A stretch of 64,000 bases of DNA from Fennellomyces sp. T-0311 (lineage: Eukaryota > Mucoromycota > Mucoromycetes > Mucorales > Lichtheimiaceae): contig JALLLT010000053.1 in assembly GCA_025266875.1 (NCBI GenBank), positions 62,001 through 126,000 on the forward strand, in the 5' to 3' direction. Each line of letters starts with the position of its first letter. The first letter of the stretch is position 1. The notes under the pieces are model-generated. The model saw only the letters and a list, made by a program, of their open reading frames with translations. It ran no database searches and was not told the DNA's origin. Positions 10,381 through 22,768 of this stretch are shown here, piece by piece. A program made the translations under genes and the position numbers.

Positions 10381-13300
10381 CTATGAATGGTTGTTGGATG
10401 ATTTCTTTTGCTGTCGATCGGACGCTGCCTCGGCCGCACGATGGAAGTTTTCGGCGTAAGTAACAAGCGATGCAAAGCGATTGGTACCACCAGGGCTGCT
10501 TGCGTTGTTGTTGTTGTTGTTGGTGGGAGGCGATGTATCAGAACGAACAGCACCGTATCGTGGAGGAGACGTACCGAGCAGACTGGAACGCACGCTGTTG
10601 ATAGAATCAGAGCGGTTGTGACGGTGATGACGCGGGTGGCGGGAACGACGCAACATGGAGTACACACGAAGACCATTGCGGACATCACCAATGGCGCCTT
10701 CCCAATGCATGCGGGAATACGTAGCCAATTGACGTGCATCTTCGCGGAATCGATGTGCAATGCCACAGTCGGGGAGCAAACGAATAATAGTGCCGACAGG
10801 AATCGAAAGGGCGCCGATCAATACCGTCACAAGCCATTGCATTGGCGTCAACGGGACGGTCTTGAAGGCGATGCCGCCAAACGTCACGATCAACACCTGG
10901 CCAAGAACAACGACCACTTGCACAGCAATAAAGATCCAGTTGTCAAAGATATCCTTGAACACGTTGATCGTGTTGTCGATGCGACGGCAGTTGATTTCAT
11001 TGAACACTTGCAAGAAGACAAAAATGTTGAACACGATCGTACGCAAGACGGCTTGGTCGTGGGGCGTGTCGCCCAGGTGAAAGATGGGCTTGCCGAGATA
11101 CATGACGCACAAGTTGATGACGATTTGGAAAATAGCTTGGCCGATAATCATCTTGCCCATTCTAAAGTTGATCAAGTGGGCATATTTGGAGATTGGCTTG
11201 CGGTGCAAAAGATCGTCGGTGGGAGGCTCGGTAGCCAGAGCCAAAGCAGCCAGTGTATCCATAATGAGATTGACCCACAAGAGCTGAACAGCGCTCAGCA
11301 CACTTTCAGAGTTCTCGGAACCAACAGCACTGATGAACGAAAGCACAACAGCAGCAATGTTGACCGTCAATTGGAAAGTCAAGAATTTGCGCACACCGTC
11401 GTTGACAGCGCGTCCCCAGAGCAACGCCTTGAGAATCGAGTTGAAGTTGTCGTCCATGAGAATGATATCCGAAGCTTCCTTGGCCACTTCGGTACCCGCA
11501 ATGCCCATACTGAAGCCAACGTCGGCAAGTTTGAGCGCAGGTCCGTCGTTGGTGCCGTCACCGGTCATACCCACTACTTGTTCTTGTTCCTGCAGTCGTG
11601 TCACCACAATGGTCTTGTCCGTAGGCGACGAGCGAGCCAACACTTGCAACCGAGGAATGATCTTGCGTTGTTCTTCGACGGACATGGCACGCAGCTCAGG
11701 ACCCGTCAATGCTTCACCGCCCTTGGTCAAGATACCGGCGTTGCGAGCAATGGCTTTGGCAGTGTTCAAGTTGTCACCAGTAATCATGCGCACAAACACG
11801 CCAGCTTCGCGGAACTTAGCCACAGATTCAACTACGCCAGGTCGCAAAGGATCCATGATGCCCACAATGCCAATAAGCGTAAGCTCCTCAAGCGGTGGCT
11901 CTTCGGCCTGGCTTGTGGTGCGTTCGTACTCTTCGGTCTTGATGTCGCGATAGGCCAAGGCGATTGTGCGCAGGGCATTGTTCGCGTATTCGGTAATAAT
12001 GTTGGTGAAGCGAGCCTTTCCGTCCTTGTCCAGCTTTTTGGTGTTACCCTTGGCGTCCATGTAGCGGGTGCAAGACTTTAACACGATTTCCGATGCGCCC
12101 TTGGTGTAGACGCGATAATCCTCCTGGCTCTTGCTGGGGGCCGAGTTTTCTTTGATCTTGATGATGGTTGTCATTGTCTTGCGCTTGGACGAGAAGGGAT
12201 ACACTTTCCAGATTGCGGCGTCGTGACGAACATCCTCGTAGCGACTGCCGAGTTGCTTGGAAAAGCCGAGCAACGCGCACTCGGTCTTGGAGCCAACAAA
12301 GTCGACATTGCCATCTTCATCCTTGCCTTCGAACGCGGTCGAATTGACGGCGATGCTTTCAAACAGCAACGAGGTGACCTTGTTGTCGACCTTGCGAGCC
12401 CAATCGTTGGTTTCTTCGACGGAATGGAAGGCTTCTTCGGCCAGGGTACCGCGTGTCACGGTCATCCTGTTTTGTGTGAGCGTGCCGGTCTTATCAGAGC
12501 AGATGGCTGTGGCGTTGCCCATGGTTTCACATGCTGCCAAGACTCGAACCAAGTTGTTGTCCTTGAGCATTTGGGTGGTAGCGAAGGCCAGTGCCATGGT
12601 GACGGCCATTGGCAAGCCTTCGGGGACGGCGACGACAATGATGGTGATGGCCTGAATAACGATACTGATCATGGCAGCAGCGATTTCTTGACCGGATGGG
12701 AATTCTTCCTGCAACGATGCAGTGACAAAGTACTTGATTACCAAAGTCAGCAACATGGCAAGTGCGGCGGCGAAACCCAATTTGGCAATCTGTTCAGCAA
12801 GGACATCGAGCTTAATCTGCAACGGAGTTCCTTCAGCCTCTTCACCACGCATGGACATCATGGTCTTTCCATAAAACGAATGTTCGCCGACGGCAATGAC
12901 GAGCGCGCGACCGACGCCTTCCAAGACTTTGCTTCCCGAAAGAATAAAGCAATCGCCGTCGGTTGCCTTTTTCATCGTGTCGGTTTCGCCGGTGGCCGAA
13001 GACTCGTCGCAGGCAAGATTGTGGCCTTGAAGGTAGATGCCGTCGACGGGAACAATATCACCCGGCTCGAGTTCGAGAACGTCACCGACATTTAAATCGT
13101 ACACGCTAATTTGCTGTTGCTTCCCACCCCGCAGCACTTTGACTTCGCGGTCCTCCTTCTTGGCATTGAGTTTCTTGAATTGGGCTTCCTTTTGATAGTC
13201 GTTGATGGCGTTGGTAAACACCACCGCGAGCACGGCTACCAGAATGGCGGTGCCTTCGACCCTTTCGGAGGAAAAAAGTTGCGCGTGAGTTAGACGGTAT

Positions 13301-13799
13301 TACAAGCTTTTTTCTCTACCAGCCACGAAAGTTTACCAGCCTACACGTGGCTCGTCGGGGGGATGTCGTGGCGAGTAATCTTCCCATATACCGACAGCGA
13401 GCGACACCACCGATGCAATCGTCAACATTACTATTTTGAACGTTTGAGTTTTCCTCCAATGCCAATCACTCTTGACAATTTACTTAGGGTCTTGTCATTG
13501 TAAGCGGCCCACAGCAATTCCAGAAACGTCTTGCTCTCTGCCTCCGGAAGAACATTTTGACCAAAGACAGCTTGACGTTCTTGAAAGGGTCTGTCAGTTG
13601 ACTGCTGGACACCTTCGTCAGGCGATAAACCGACAGACACGTCGACACGCAGCTTTTTGGCAACAGATTCGATGCCGCCTAGGCGTTTCAATAAATCCGG
13701 GCTTTTGGGGTCCACCAGTCGGCCAAGGTCGTCTGGCGACACGCCAAAGTGGCCTTGATGCTCGCTATTGAGCAGAGGACGCTGCTCGTCCCGAGGCAT
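10381..13799 (-). CDS. PMC1: P-type Ca2+-transporting ATPase, Pmc1/PMCA-like
   Basis: Three exons on the minus strand: 13799-13484, 13430-13337, 13261-10381. They total 3291 nt (1096 residues) and are in phase. P2B-ATPase landmarks in order: N-terminal cytosolic segment with FGQNVLPE; actuator DESSATGETD; M4 motif VPEGLPMAV, which helps bind Ca2+; phosphorylation loop CSDKTGTLTQNRMTV with the acyl-phosphate Asp at about residue 390; MTGDNLNTAKAIA; TGDGTNDGPALKLADVG hinge; C-terminal membrane bundle. The last ~130 residues are basic, then Ser/Asn-rich, and could regulate the pump. The enzyme should move Ca2+ out of the cytosol, into the vacuole or across the plasma membrane. Its upstream region holds a GGGGCGCA match to the Crz1/calcineurin response element, consistent with calcium-induced expression. 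It is in tandem with FCP1. Confidence 0.95.
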
Positions 13800-14320
13800 A
13801 TTGTTTATGAAAGGAAAAAAGAAAGATGGATGGAAAAAAGAGAAAGAAAAGCGACTGAGCCCGTCCTTTTTGTTTGCTTTATGCGAGTAATATTTGCGGT
13901 GCGTGAACTTTTTGGGATCATAGAAGAACAGGGCCCACGAGCCATCGTACTCAGTTTCCTTTGGAATGTTCGATCATTTGATCATTATTTCAACACCCTC
14001 TCGACTGTGGCTCTTTTACTTCTTGATCGACGCTAGCACTTTAAAGGAACCGCTCTCTTAATAAGGGGAGTCGCTATATTGCGTTAAAGGAGCCGGTCGC
14101 CATGCGAATTCCTGGGGGCGCAGGCTGGTTGCTTGGATCATGTCACCTTAGCAACTCACTATTTGCGACCACATGTCTTTTTTTTATCTCTCGTGTGTCA
14201 ATGCCACGCACAACGTAAGTGTATTTTTTGAAAGGAGGGATGTATATGCAAAACAGGTAGAAAGGACAATAAGTACAAGGAGGTATTTGTTGTTGTTGTT
14301 ATGTGTGTGCATGCTTTCTG
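13800..14320. other. PMC1 promoter region / FCP1 3' flank
   Basis: The 520 bp between the PMC1 start codon and the FCP1 stop codon hold no gene. A candidate calcineurin-dependent response element lies at 14115-14122. Confidence 0.5.
14115..14122 (+). promoter_or_regulatory. Candidate Crz1 site (CDRE)
   Basis: GGGGCGCA fits the fungal CDRE consensus GNGGC(G/T)CA exactly and lies about 316 bp upstream of the PMC1 start. In yeast PMC1 is a Crz1 target. An 8-base match can occur by chance, so this is suggestive only. Confidence 0.35.
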
Positions 14321-16943
14321 TTAATCGATCTCGTCATCGAGAGCACCAGCGAAATCGTCTAGTGACGAAGAATCACCATCATCTTCGTCATCTTCGTCGT
14401 AATAATCGCTTCGTTGATTTTCCTCGTCGTCGTCCTCTTCGTCCAGATGGTCAGTCGCGTTCATCTCGCTGTCCGATATACTGCTGTTGCTCTCGTTGTC
14501 GTCATCGTGGATGGTGGATACCTGAGAAAGTTGTGATCGTCCTCGCATGGCCGTTGTTATCCGCCGCTTGGCTAGCGGTGATCGGGCGCCGACGTCACTT
14601 TCGCTTTCGGAACTATCGTCGAGATCGGCTCGTTTCCTCCTTGCCTTTCTCGGAGTGCTTTGCGCGGACGGGCTGCATTAAATTAGCCCGAGTTTATGGG
14701 CGAATTTAAATAGGGTAAAATTACCTGTCAATGGCCTCCGAGTCTGTATCTCCGAAATCTGTCCCGCTTTCATTGATCGCATCGTCCACTTCTCTATCCG
14801 CCTCGTCCCAATCAATATCTTCGACCAGACTATGCTCGCCGGGGTCGAACGCACCATCATCAAAAGGCGTGGATTCGGGATTTTCCACTTCCACCTCCCT
14901 TGTGTCACCCGAAGGAGTCAATGATGGCAGTATATACCGCTTTTCATCAAGCCGTTCCCAACGCGCCGTGCTGTCCAGCAACCAATCCACCGTCACTATG
15001 TGGATCCTATTTGCACGCCTTGCTCGATTTACTTTGTCCGTTCCAGCCTAGCGATTCGTGGCTTGAGTTGTGCGTCATTTCTTGGAACCCAAAAAAAATA
15101 TTCCCAAGCTACTTTACCTTTGCAGCAATGACATGTGTAACATTGCCAGTCAAATCTGGCAGACACACAGCCCCAAACGATTCAGCCAATCGCCAATACA
15201 TGGATGCTGACAACACTTGTTGTTGCGGTATCAGTCCCGAAAATACAATGTGTACTCCATCCAAAACCTGTCTTTTCATCTCGGGTATCAAATCCTTCAC
15301 GTCTGGCTTTGACGATCCTGCGCCATTCTCCTTTTGGTTATTATATGCATCCAGCCCCTTGTAGAATCGTTCATGCACTTCCTTTAGAATCTATAGCAAC
15401 AGACTCAGCGCTTCCCTTTCGTGTTGCCATGTGAATAAAAGATAAAAAGAAAAAAAAGTGTACCGTCGTCATGGTGTACAGCTCCTTATCATCGTCTACA
15501 AGCAATGGTCGATCCTGACCCGGTGCTAGTTCATTCTGTTTTTGCGCCAACGGTCGCTGTTGCTGTTGCTCTTTCGCCATCTCCTCTTGCAACTTTTCCT
15601 GCTGAGCCAATATCTTGGACTCGTCGCCGTTCTCGCCCTTTTCATTGGCTTCGTCGTCGTCGTCTTCCTCTTCTTCTGCTTCGCCTTTAGTGTAACCAAA
15701 ACAATATTATCAGGTGGGGTAGTGCAAGGAAAAAAAGAAAGCGCATATTTTACCTTTCTCTGCGCCGGTCCCTTTGTCCTCCTTTTCAGTATCCTTTGTC
15801 GCTTCGTTCGATGGGCGGGGCTTGGGTGGCGGTTGCGTAGCCATGTCGGGAACCTAAATGAACGCAATGAGTGTCGACGCTTTGTTATGCGGGCGCAGCC
15901 ATACCTGTTTAGGTGCAAAAGGGGAGTTGATGTCGCCAATGCCCACAAAGAATTCATCTGTGCATAAAGGGTCAGTCTTTTTCTATGTTTCATTTTGTTC
16001 CGTTTGCATGTGAGTTAATGACTTGCATGGCTTGATTTTGATGAGGTTGGGAGAGAAGCTCCACACGTCGGATCGATCATCGAGCACCACCACCATGGAT
16101 GTGTCGCAGGGAAACAACCTTTGGATCTTTTTCTGTGTAACACCTTAAATGACATGTCAGTCACTCTTTTGCTAGGTCGCATGACTCTCACAACTCACTT
16201 CCACTCTCATCGCGCGATAAAATGCGGCCACGAAAGAGTGTGTCCTCCGGATCGATCTCGCGTGCTACTGCATCTGCGTAATGCCGGGTTCCCATGGTGT
16301 AGATATGCAATTCATATAACTCTGATACTTGCTTGAGAAATTCTGACAGTCCAGGTCTTTTTTTTTTACACGTTATTCGCTTGCTTTTTCTTAGTGAAGC
16401 ACGCAGGCCTTACCGCAACTTGATATAGTACATGAGACTGCTGCCAGGCAAAGTGAATCTTCGTATATCTTTGGTAGCCGGATGATTGGTGTTGTTTTCA
16501 TCATTCATCCAGTCTCCTACCGTGGGATCCCAAGTAGCATGGACAACCGTTTGGTCAAGGTCGAGAATCAGTGATAATTTCCGATGTTCCAGTAAACGAT
16601 CTGCGTTTTCTTGCTCAAGCCGCTCAGCTTCCTGCCATTCATTGTTAGCGGAGCACTACAGAAAGAGAGAGAAAGAGAAAGAGAAAACAACCACCCCACC
16701 TTTCTGCTGACAGTAAGCCCCGTACTATCATGGCTCATATTAATATTTGCTTTTGTATCGTCGTTGCTATAGTTTGTCTTTGGTCAAGGCCTTTGCTCGC
16801 GCATAAACGTTTTTTCCTAAAAAAAAAACTTACGTTTCTAGAATAGCGCCACATAATGCGCAAAGACCATTGAACTGTACTTCGTGCGTGCAATCCATCT
16901 TGGGGATTTTTTCCAGATCTGAAACATTATGCAAAGTCATCAT
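14321..16943 (-). CDS. FCP1: RNA polymerase II CTD phosphatase Fcp1
   Basis: Minus strand, at least 11 exons: 16943-16834, 16766-16700, 16631-16414, 16356-16199, 16143-16027, 15957-15905, 15853-15754, 15684-15464, 15390-15118, 15047-14725, 14672-14321. They sum to 1992 nt (663 residues) in one frame. The NIF/FCPH domain has the catalytic DLDQT (Asp83 nucleophile and Asp85), PGLSEFLKQVSELYELHIYTMG, RLFPCDTSMVVVLDDRSDVW and PYEFFVGIGDIN. An acidic, Gln-rich insert follows, then a BRCT domain at about 370-470 (VHIVFSGLIP, VDWLLDS). The acidic tail ends in DDFAGALDDEID, the TFIIF-contact type end. Fcp1 dephosphorylates Ser2 of the CTD so that polymerase can be recycled. One intron (16026-15958) uses a GC donor. 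Yeast Fcp1 proteins have an N-terminal part before CTHEVQFNGLCALCG; here that part is missing or lies in unresolved exons at 16.95-17.4 kb. The start at 16943 is the first in-frame ATG. Confidence 0.92.
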
Positions 16944-18764
16944 TAGAAAAAAACAACAGGCTGGAAAAAAAAAGTAGGCTGCCGGAAATACATTACAACA
17001 CGTAGCGCAACATCAACAGTAATGTAACAGAAGCGTTTTCGCGGGCCCACGTACCTGGTTGGGAAAAAAACGGTAGCGAAAAAAAAAAGAAGAGTCTAAG
17101 GCGCATTGATTTTTCAAAAGAAAAAAAAAGATGTGGGTGCAGCCAGCCAATCATATTTTCCTTGAGCTTTTTTTTGTTTCTTTGACATGATGGCTTGCAC
17201 TTCCCAACACTCAAGACACGTGGTTACCAGATCCGTTTCTTCTCTGCGCATATCTCGGTGGACCGTGTGATGTCCGTGCGTCATATTAAAACAAAAAGTA
17301 GCTTATTGCTGACCCCGCTCACATGTAACGACGCGTAATTTTGTACCCTGAAGAACAAATTGCTTCTGAGCCACACTCATTAAAGGTCTCATTCATAAGG
17401 AGGTTGCCAGGGGAATTCAAAATGACAGTTACAAACTTCTTTTTTCTTATATACAACGCTATCGTGAATAGGACGCGCCACTACAGAAAAAAATAAACAT
17501 GGGCGTGTTAAGGATATATTGCCGTTGAATTAGGTTTACAGCGCGTACTAAACCCTGATCGTGATCAAGCATGATACTTGTCTAACCATAAACAAAACAG
17601 CCAAGTTACATTTGTCATGTATGATCAGCTTCCTTTTATAGTACCTCTATCTCTGGAAGCTCTACTTTAATACGCTATGCAAATATGCGAACAGGTCTGT
17701 CGCTTGCTGCCGTAATCGAAACTTGCTTTTCTTTTAGCTTGGTTATCTCTACGTCGCAATGGATTGCGAATACATTTTGGTGGACCATGACATCGTAACT
17801 ATTGATAACCATAAACAGATGATTGGAATCGTGTTACACGTTCTAGAATGCGATATATAAAAAAACCAGCCAACTGTAACACCTGAGCGATAACGTTTAC
17901 ATATCGACGATTCCGTCTTTGCCAGGAAAAAAAAATAAAGCATTGTGAAACATCAACTGATCTGTGAGCTTGCTATATATGTTCCTTTCAACTCCATGAT
18001 GGAATGCTACTGTGAAATAGAATCATTACCGATTAAATTCACTGACTAGCAGCCGATAAAGTATAGTTAGAGCTCGACCAATTCTTGCATGATCCACTGT
18101 TGTAACCTTGACAGGTAACTTGTTAGGAACCGGATCAGCTGCCTTTGTAGCCTAAAATTTAGATATACAGCTGAATTTAGAGACAAGGTAAACTAGTGGA
18201 ACAACCTGCCAGCGTTCAATCAAGCTTGCCACAAATCTGTGGTGTTTTTTTTGGAAGATGCACGATTGGATTTCGAACAGCGCTTATTTCCGAGTGCTCG
18301 GCCATCGACAATCCTTTGGTGCATAATACAGAAAGCAGGAGTCGATAGCTGGAGAAATACGTATTTTCTCATAATATCATGAATTGATTTAAATCATTTT
18401 GAAACCGTTGCATACAAAGATTAGCGCTAGGATTGTAATACAGTATGACCAACTTTTTGATCCGTTCTCAAGATCCGCTGATTATCTAATAGACTAAATA
18501 TATATATATATATATCGATATATTAAAAAAGAAAAGAGCATGTATGAATTGTTTTTTCCAGATGGTAGCATTACTAAGGAAACATTAGGTTGATAGTGCA
18601 AATGATCCACTGTTCCCACCACTATGTATTTCCGTGACATCATGAACCAATCCAATGGGATGAGTCAACATGATACATGCATGCTAAGCGTTCCCCTGAT
18701 AAAAAGGAGAAACGTTTCTTTTCTCTTTTTTTTTGTTATCTATCGATCAACCTTCTTTCCAAAA
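16944..18764. other. Intergenic; possible FCP1 5' exons in the left part
   Basis: On the minus strand a short reading frame beginning with ATG at about 17.38 kb (MSVAQKQFVLQGTKL) could be a first FCP1 exon, but I could not find splice junctions that carry it in frame to 16943. The rest (17.4-18.76 kb) shows no gene. An AT dinucleotide run lies near 18500-18517. Confidence 0.3.
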
Positions 18765-19317
18765 ATGACAAACACTGTAATTTATCGAAACCCTCAAATC
18801 ACACTTTCGTTAACCGAAGAAGATCGAAAAAAGTGCTCCCAAGTTCGCGTCAAAGTCTTCGTGGATGAATTAGGCTACCCACCGACATTAGAAACACTCG
18901 AGTAAGCATCCAGTACAGTGTTGTAATGTTATCGCATTAATTGCTATTATATACATAAACAGTACAAAAGATGCAATTGGCACATTGTGGCTCGCTACTT
19001 GTGAAGCAATTGCCGATGGATCAACGGTTCCTGTGGGAACGATTCGGTTGCTGCGATACCAACATGATGACAATGTTGGTGTATTGACGCGATTGGCTGT
19101 ATTATCGAATGCACGCGGATTGAGACTTGGTCAAAAGTTGGTGACGGCACTTGAACAAGGAGCGAAATCTCAAGGTATGACAGCTATCATGATTGAAGCT
19201 GTGCAGGAAAAGCGCGGATTTTATGAATCGTTGGGTTACATTGTGGAAGAGAATGACATGGAAACTTATATCAAAGATGGAACACCTCATTTCAAGCTGT
19301 GGAAACGAAACCTCTGA
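18765..19317 (+). CDS. GNAT-family N-acetyltransferase
   Basis: Two exons, 18765-18901 and 18963-19317, 492 nt in phase, 163 residues. The N-terminal segment with RVKVFVDELGYP is the usual GNAT opening for small acetyltransferases of the ElaA/YjcF type. The second exon has PVGTIRLLRYQ (beta 4), LTRLAVLSNARGLRLGQKLV, where RGLRLG is the acetyl-CoA pyrophosphate loop (Q/R-x-x-G-x-G/A type), and the C-terminal GFYESLGY with the helix-strand that closes the fold. It should transfer an acetyl group from acetyl-CoA to an amine; the acceptor is unknown. The upstream ATG at 18624 would add a Lys/Phe-rich extension unlike the family, so the ATG at 18765 (AAAAATGACA context) was preferred. Confidence 0.85.
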
Positions 19318-19532
19318 AGTAATGACATACGTAGAATACCACATTTTTTGGTTTTCCTTTCACGTACTATCTAATAATGATAACAATGTATCGCTAAAGA
19401 CCGGCCAGAAAAAATGTATACTTTTTTTATGTGTAGAATGCATGTATTGCGTGTGCCGCTTGAGAATGCCCGCGCACATATTAAGGGTGTATATACAGCA
19501 AGAGATTTTCTATCTAACTGCCTCGTTTTCCG

Positions 19533-19567
<35 letters not shown>

Positions 19568-19903
19568 AAATTTTGGGTGCAGAAAGTGCTCGTGCTAACA
19601 GAGCTTCCTTGTGATATCATTTTTTACACTAAAGCTGCGATTTTCGTGTTTCTGACGCCCCTCGCTTTCGCTTGACCTACATCTCGTCGCATACAATGGT
19701 ATCACCCGAATTAAAACGCACTCTAGTGCCCATTATAGAAAAATGAATGGATGCTATTTATTATCGCTCATCGAGACATAAGTGCGCGCAGAAGGCTCAG
19801 AAATATCAATATCGATTACTCCTCGCGCAAGGTGTTGCAGGATCTCTTTGGCATTGAATAAATGGCGGCGGGAAGAATAATTACCCCTTCCAATGACATG
19901 TAA
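19318..19903. other. Intergenic with AT microsatellite
   Basis: No gene. A perfect AT dinucleotide run of about 30 bp lies at 19535-19564, downstream of the GNAT gene. Confidence 0.6.
19535..19564. repeat. (AT)n microsatellite
   Basis: An uninterrupted AT alternation of about 15 units is visible directly in the sequence. Confidence 0.9.
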
Positions 19904-20500
19904 TTGCCAGATGAAAGTAAGAAGCTAGGTCACCCTAGGAAGGTACTCTCGGATGAATATGTCAATGAAATTCGAAATTTCACGGTTGAATGCGCCAAGA
20001 TCGGTCAGCCAGCCGCAGAAAAACATATCTGTACATACTTCGAGAGTCAAAGATTTGATGTGCCATCTCTCTCGGTTATAAAAGAGGGGGTGAAGCTTGC
20101 TAAAACTTGATTACGGGATGGGAAAAAGGCAAAACATTTTTCATGATCGAAAAGCCAACGAAGTGTGCCCCCTGTTCCCTATGCCTTGCATGAGATTTCC
20201 AGAAAATATGATCGTACAGTTATGGAATCACCCCGTATCATTGTGAATTGCAGCTGATTGAAAGCCTGTGGGACATTGTCTAACAGCAGATTGCATACAA
20301 CTCGAAGCCAGCAAAATACCACCGAGGTTCAATTTCCACATCGGTTACACCGCCTGTTTGCTGTAGGGCATTCGAATGAACTCTTACCTTTGCGGAAAAA
20401 GATGGTCATTCAATGAAAATATTATTACGATGAGCATCAACGAAACTCTGTTCATTTTGTGGCAGCTGTTGAAGGAAGATGATGGTTCTCTTGAAACCGA
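19890..20500 (+). pseudogene. Decayed DDE transposase (IS630/Tc1-like)
   Basis: The first open piece (19904-20107) reads like an N-terminal helix-turn-helix region (LGHPRKVLSDEY, QPAAEKHICTYF). About 130 bp later another frame reads YHCELQLIESLWDIV, then a stop, then IAYNSKPAKYHRGS. This is the characteristic end of a DDE superfamily transposase, in which the Glu of IESLW is the last catalytic acid. Stops, a frame change and loss of the central catalytic region show that it is not functional. No terminal repeats were found. Confidence 0.55.
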
Positions 20501-22768
20501 AAATTAATGCACGAAGGTTGGTACTCAATCTCATTGAAAAAAACTGATCAATTTTGTTTTACTAGCAACCAAGCATGCTTAAAAGAATAAATGCTTTTTA
20601 AAGACCAAATGATAAAGCCATCTAGCGGTCTGGCTACCAAATGTTTCTTGGTTCACGTACAGTGTAATGACTGTGAATACATGGAGATATAAACAACCAA
20701 ACTTTGTATACATTTTTTTTCGGATGGATGTTATACTTCAATCAGTTGGCAAGAACAAATTACTATTATCACTACGCGAATCTATAAAAACTACAGCACC
20801 GTACCTATGTTACACTCAAGACCTGTATCTTCCGTCGTTATTATAGCAATGCCGTTAACGGATATCCTTTCGTCAACGATTGAAAGTGATGTCGTCAAGA
20901 TTATATGGATTCTTCAAAGCATACCATTTCAGTTATCCTATGCCAAAGGAATTATTTAATACCTGAATCTTTAGTAAAATAAAAACTCATACCCTTAGAA
21001 TTCAAAGCCTAATACCTATAGGAGCAGGTCTAAAAACTTCCAGAAGTGAAAGTATAGCTTTGAACTAGAATGCAAGAACTTTTACAATATGCACTGTGGT
21101 CTCAAAAAGGAACTGTAGCTACGAAATGGTGCTACTAAGCTACCTCAAAATTTTGGTGTCTCTCTAGCCAAACCTGATGAGTCGCCAGTGTTTCCCCAAT
21201 GGTTCGCCATCGTGAAATGATCTGATCGCTCCATATTGCTTCCAGAAGTACATACATATGATAGGACATGGTACCCGTTGATTGTGTGGTTATCAGGGCG
21301 TTTTTGCAAGTTGGCATACAGCTGTATTTTTTAGGTCATATGCTGTTATCGACACTCAGATCCCATCACATATGGGCGTATATGTTCGTCCACATTGCAG
21401 GCCCCATTCAGTAAATATTATTCTCGCTAATACCAAGAAATTCCACCAATGCATTGTTGTAATTTGAAGAATGATAGTACTTCGTATGACGTTTTCAAAG
21501 CCTCGTCTGTAGGCGCTTGAACGCCATACGTCAAGCATTGTATTCCCGCCGGATGTGATGATTTTTTAATAAATCAAGTAGTATGTAGGACTTTGGCTGA
21601 AGGTACCACTTTGACGAGATGAGCGTAGCTTCTAAAATGTCAATGAAATAACAGCATCGCATTGCTCAAATCAGCAGCTGCCTTACGTATCACATGTATG
21701 TGATTATCTACGACAGCTACATATCTAACCTACTTTACGCCAATAAAAAGTGTGCTTTTTTTATTAGAAAGTTTTAAAGTGTGAGCGACTAAAATACAAA
21801 GAGGTCGTGGATTTGGGTTATCTACTCTGCCCCTTTCCGTATTACCAAGCTGAAAGCGATACCTTTGCTTACTGGCCACCAGCGCAGAAACCTACATAGT
21901 GCTATACGCAATAGTGTAGAACCCAGAGCGTAAATAGTCGACTCTTTCTTCCACGTCTGGGTAACATGTTAATCCAACTACCCGCTACTTTCATCGCCCT
22001 GAGCAGTGTACTCGGTAGTGAAAAACTAGTCATGCTCCGTAGAAGATGGGCATGGTGATCCATCACTTTTCCTGGTCAAATTAGTATATAAAAGTACCCA
22101 ATGGATATATGAAAATCGTTGTCAATTGCTTTTATAAGTGTACTATCCACTTGTGCCTTAATCCGGCCGGTATTCGATCATATCCACTTTCGATGGCCTT
22201 GACAGCGCCACCCAATTCTAATTTAGTGTCATATAAGTGGAGTCATGGAATGTCACTGCCAATTGTAAATGAGTGTCACACTTTAATCCATATGGAGTAC
22301 CGTTGAAATAATGCCACTTGGTTGTTATAGTAAGTCATATACGTAGATTCACTGTCTGCAATACAATCTCTTCCATCGTAACAGTACATATGCAAGGGTT
22401 ACCATCTTCCAAAGATATCCAGAGTGTAATTTCATCAATAGGCTGTCTGTACGATCCACAAGTGTTGTCAGAATTATCGGGCATCTCTGTCCTCGTTCGT
22501 CGTCCGTTTGAGTATTTGGCAAAGACTTGATGTGAATATACCACTTTTGCAAAGCGGAGCCAGTATTAAGTTTGCCCTTAATGCTAGTGGGAAAAAGGTA
22601 GTTAACACTTTGTCGGAATGTCCTCTCGATACATCACTGTTGATGTAGTGCCTCAATAGCTATACCACCATGCAATAGAATCGACCTTTTTTAAATTCAT
22701 GCTATCTAATGTGACAAAATGACATCGGAACTTTTGCTTTAAGCGGGGTATAGCGACGAACTACACGG
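20501..22768. other. AT-rich region without recognised gene
   Basis: Scattered frames of 60-70 codons on both strands (for example 21356-21538 minus and 22318-22552 on both strands) have no recognisable motif. They may be fragments of old elements. Confidence 0.35.

Noticed and set aside
10408..13095. Long plus-strand frames (up to 557 codons) opposite the Ca2+-ATPase gene
   Set aside because: They are antisense shadows of a long conserved coding exon; composition is Gln/His/Arg-rich without motifs.
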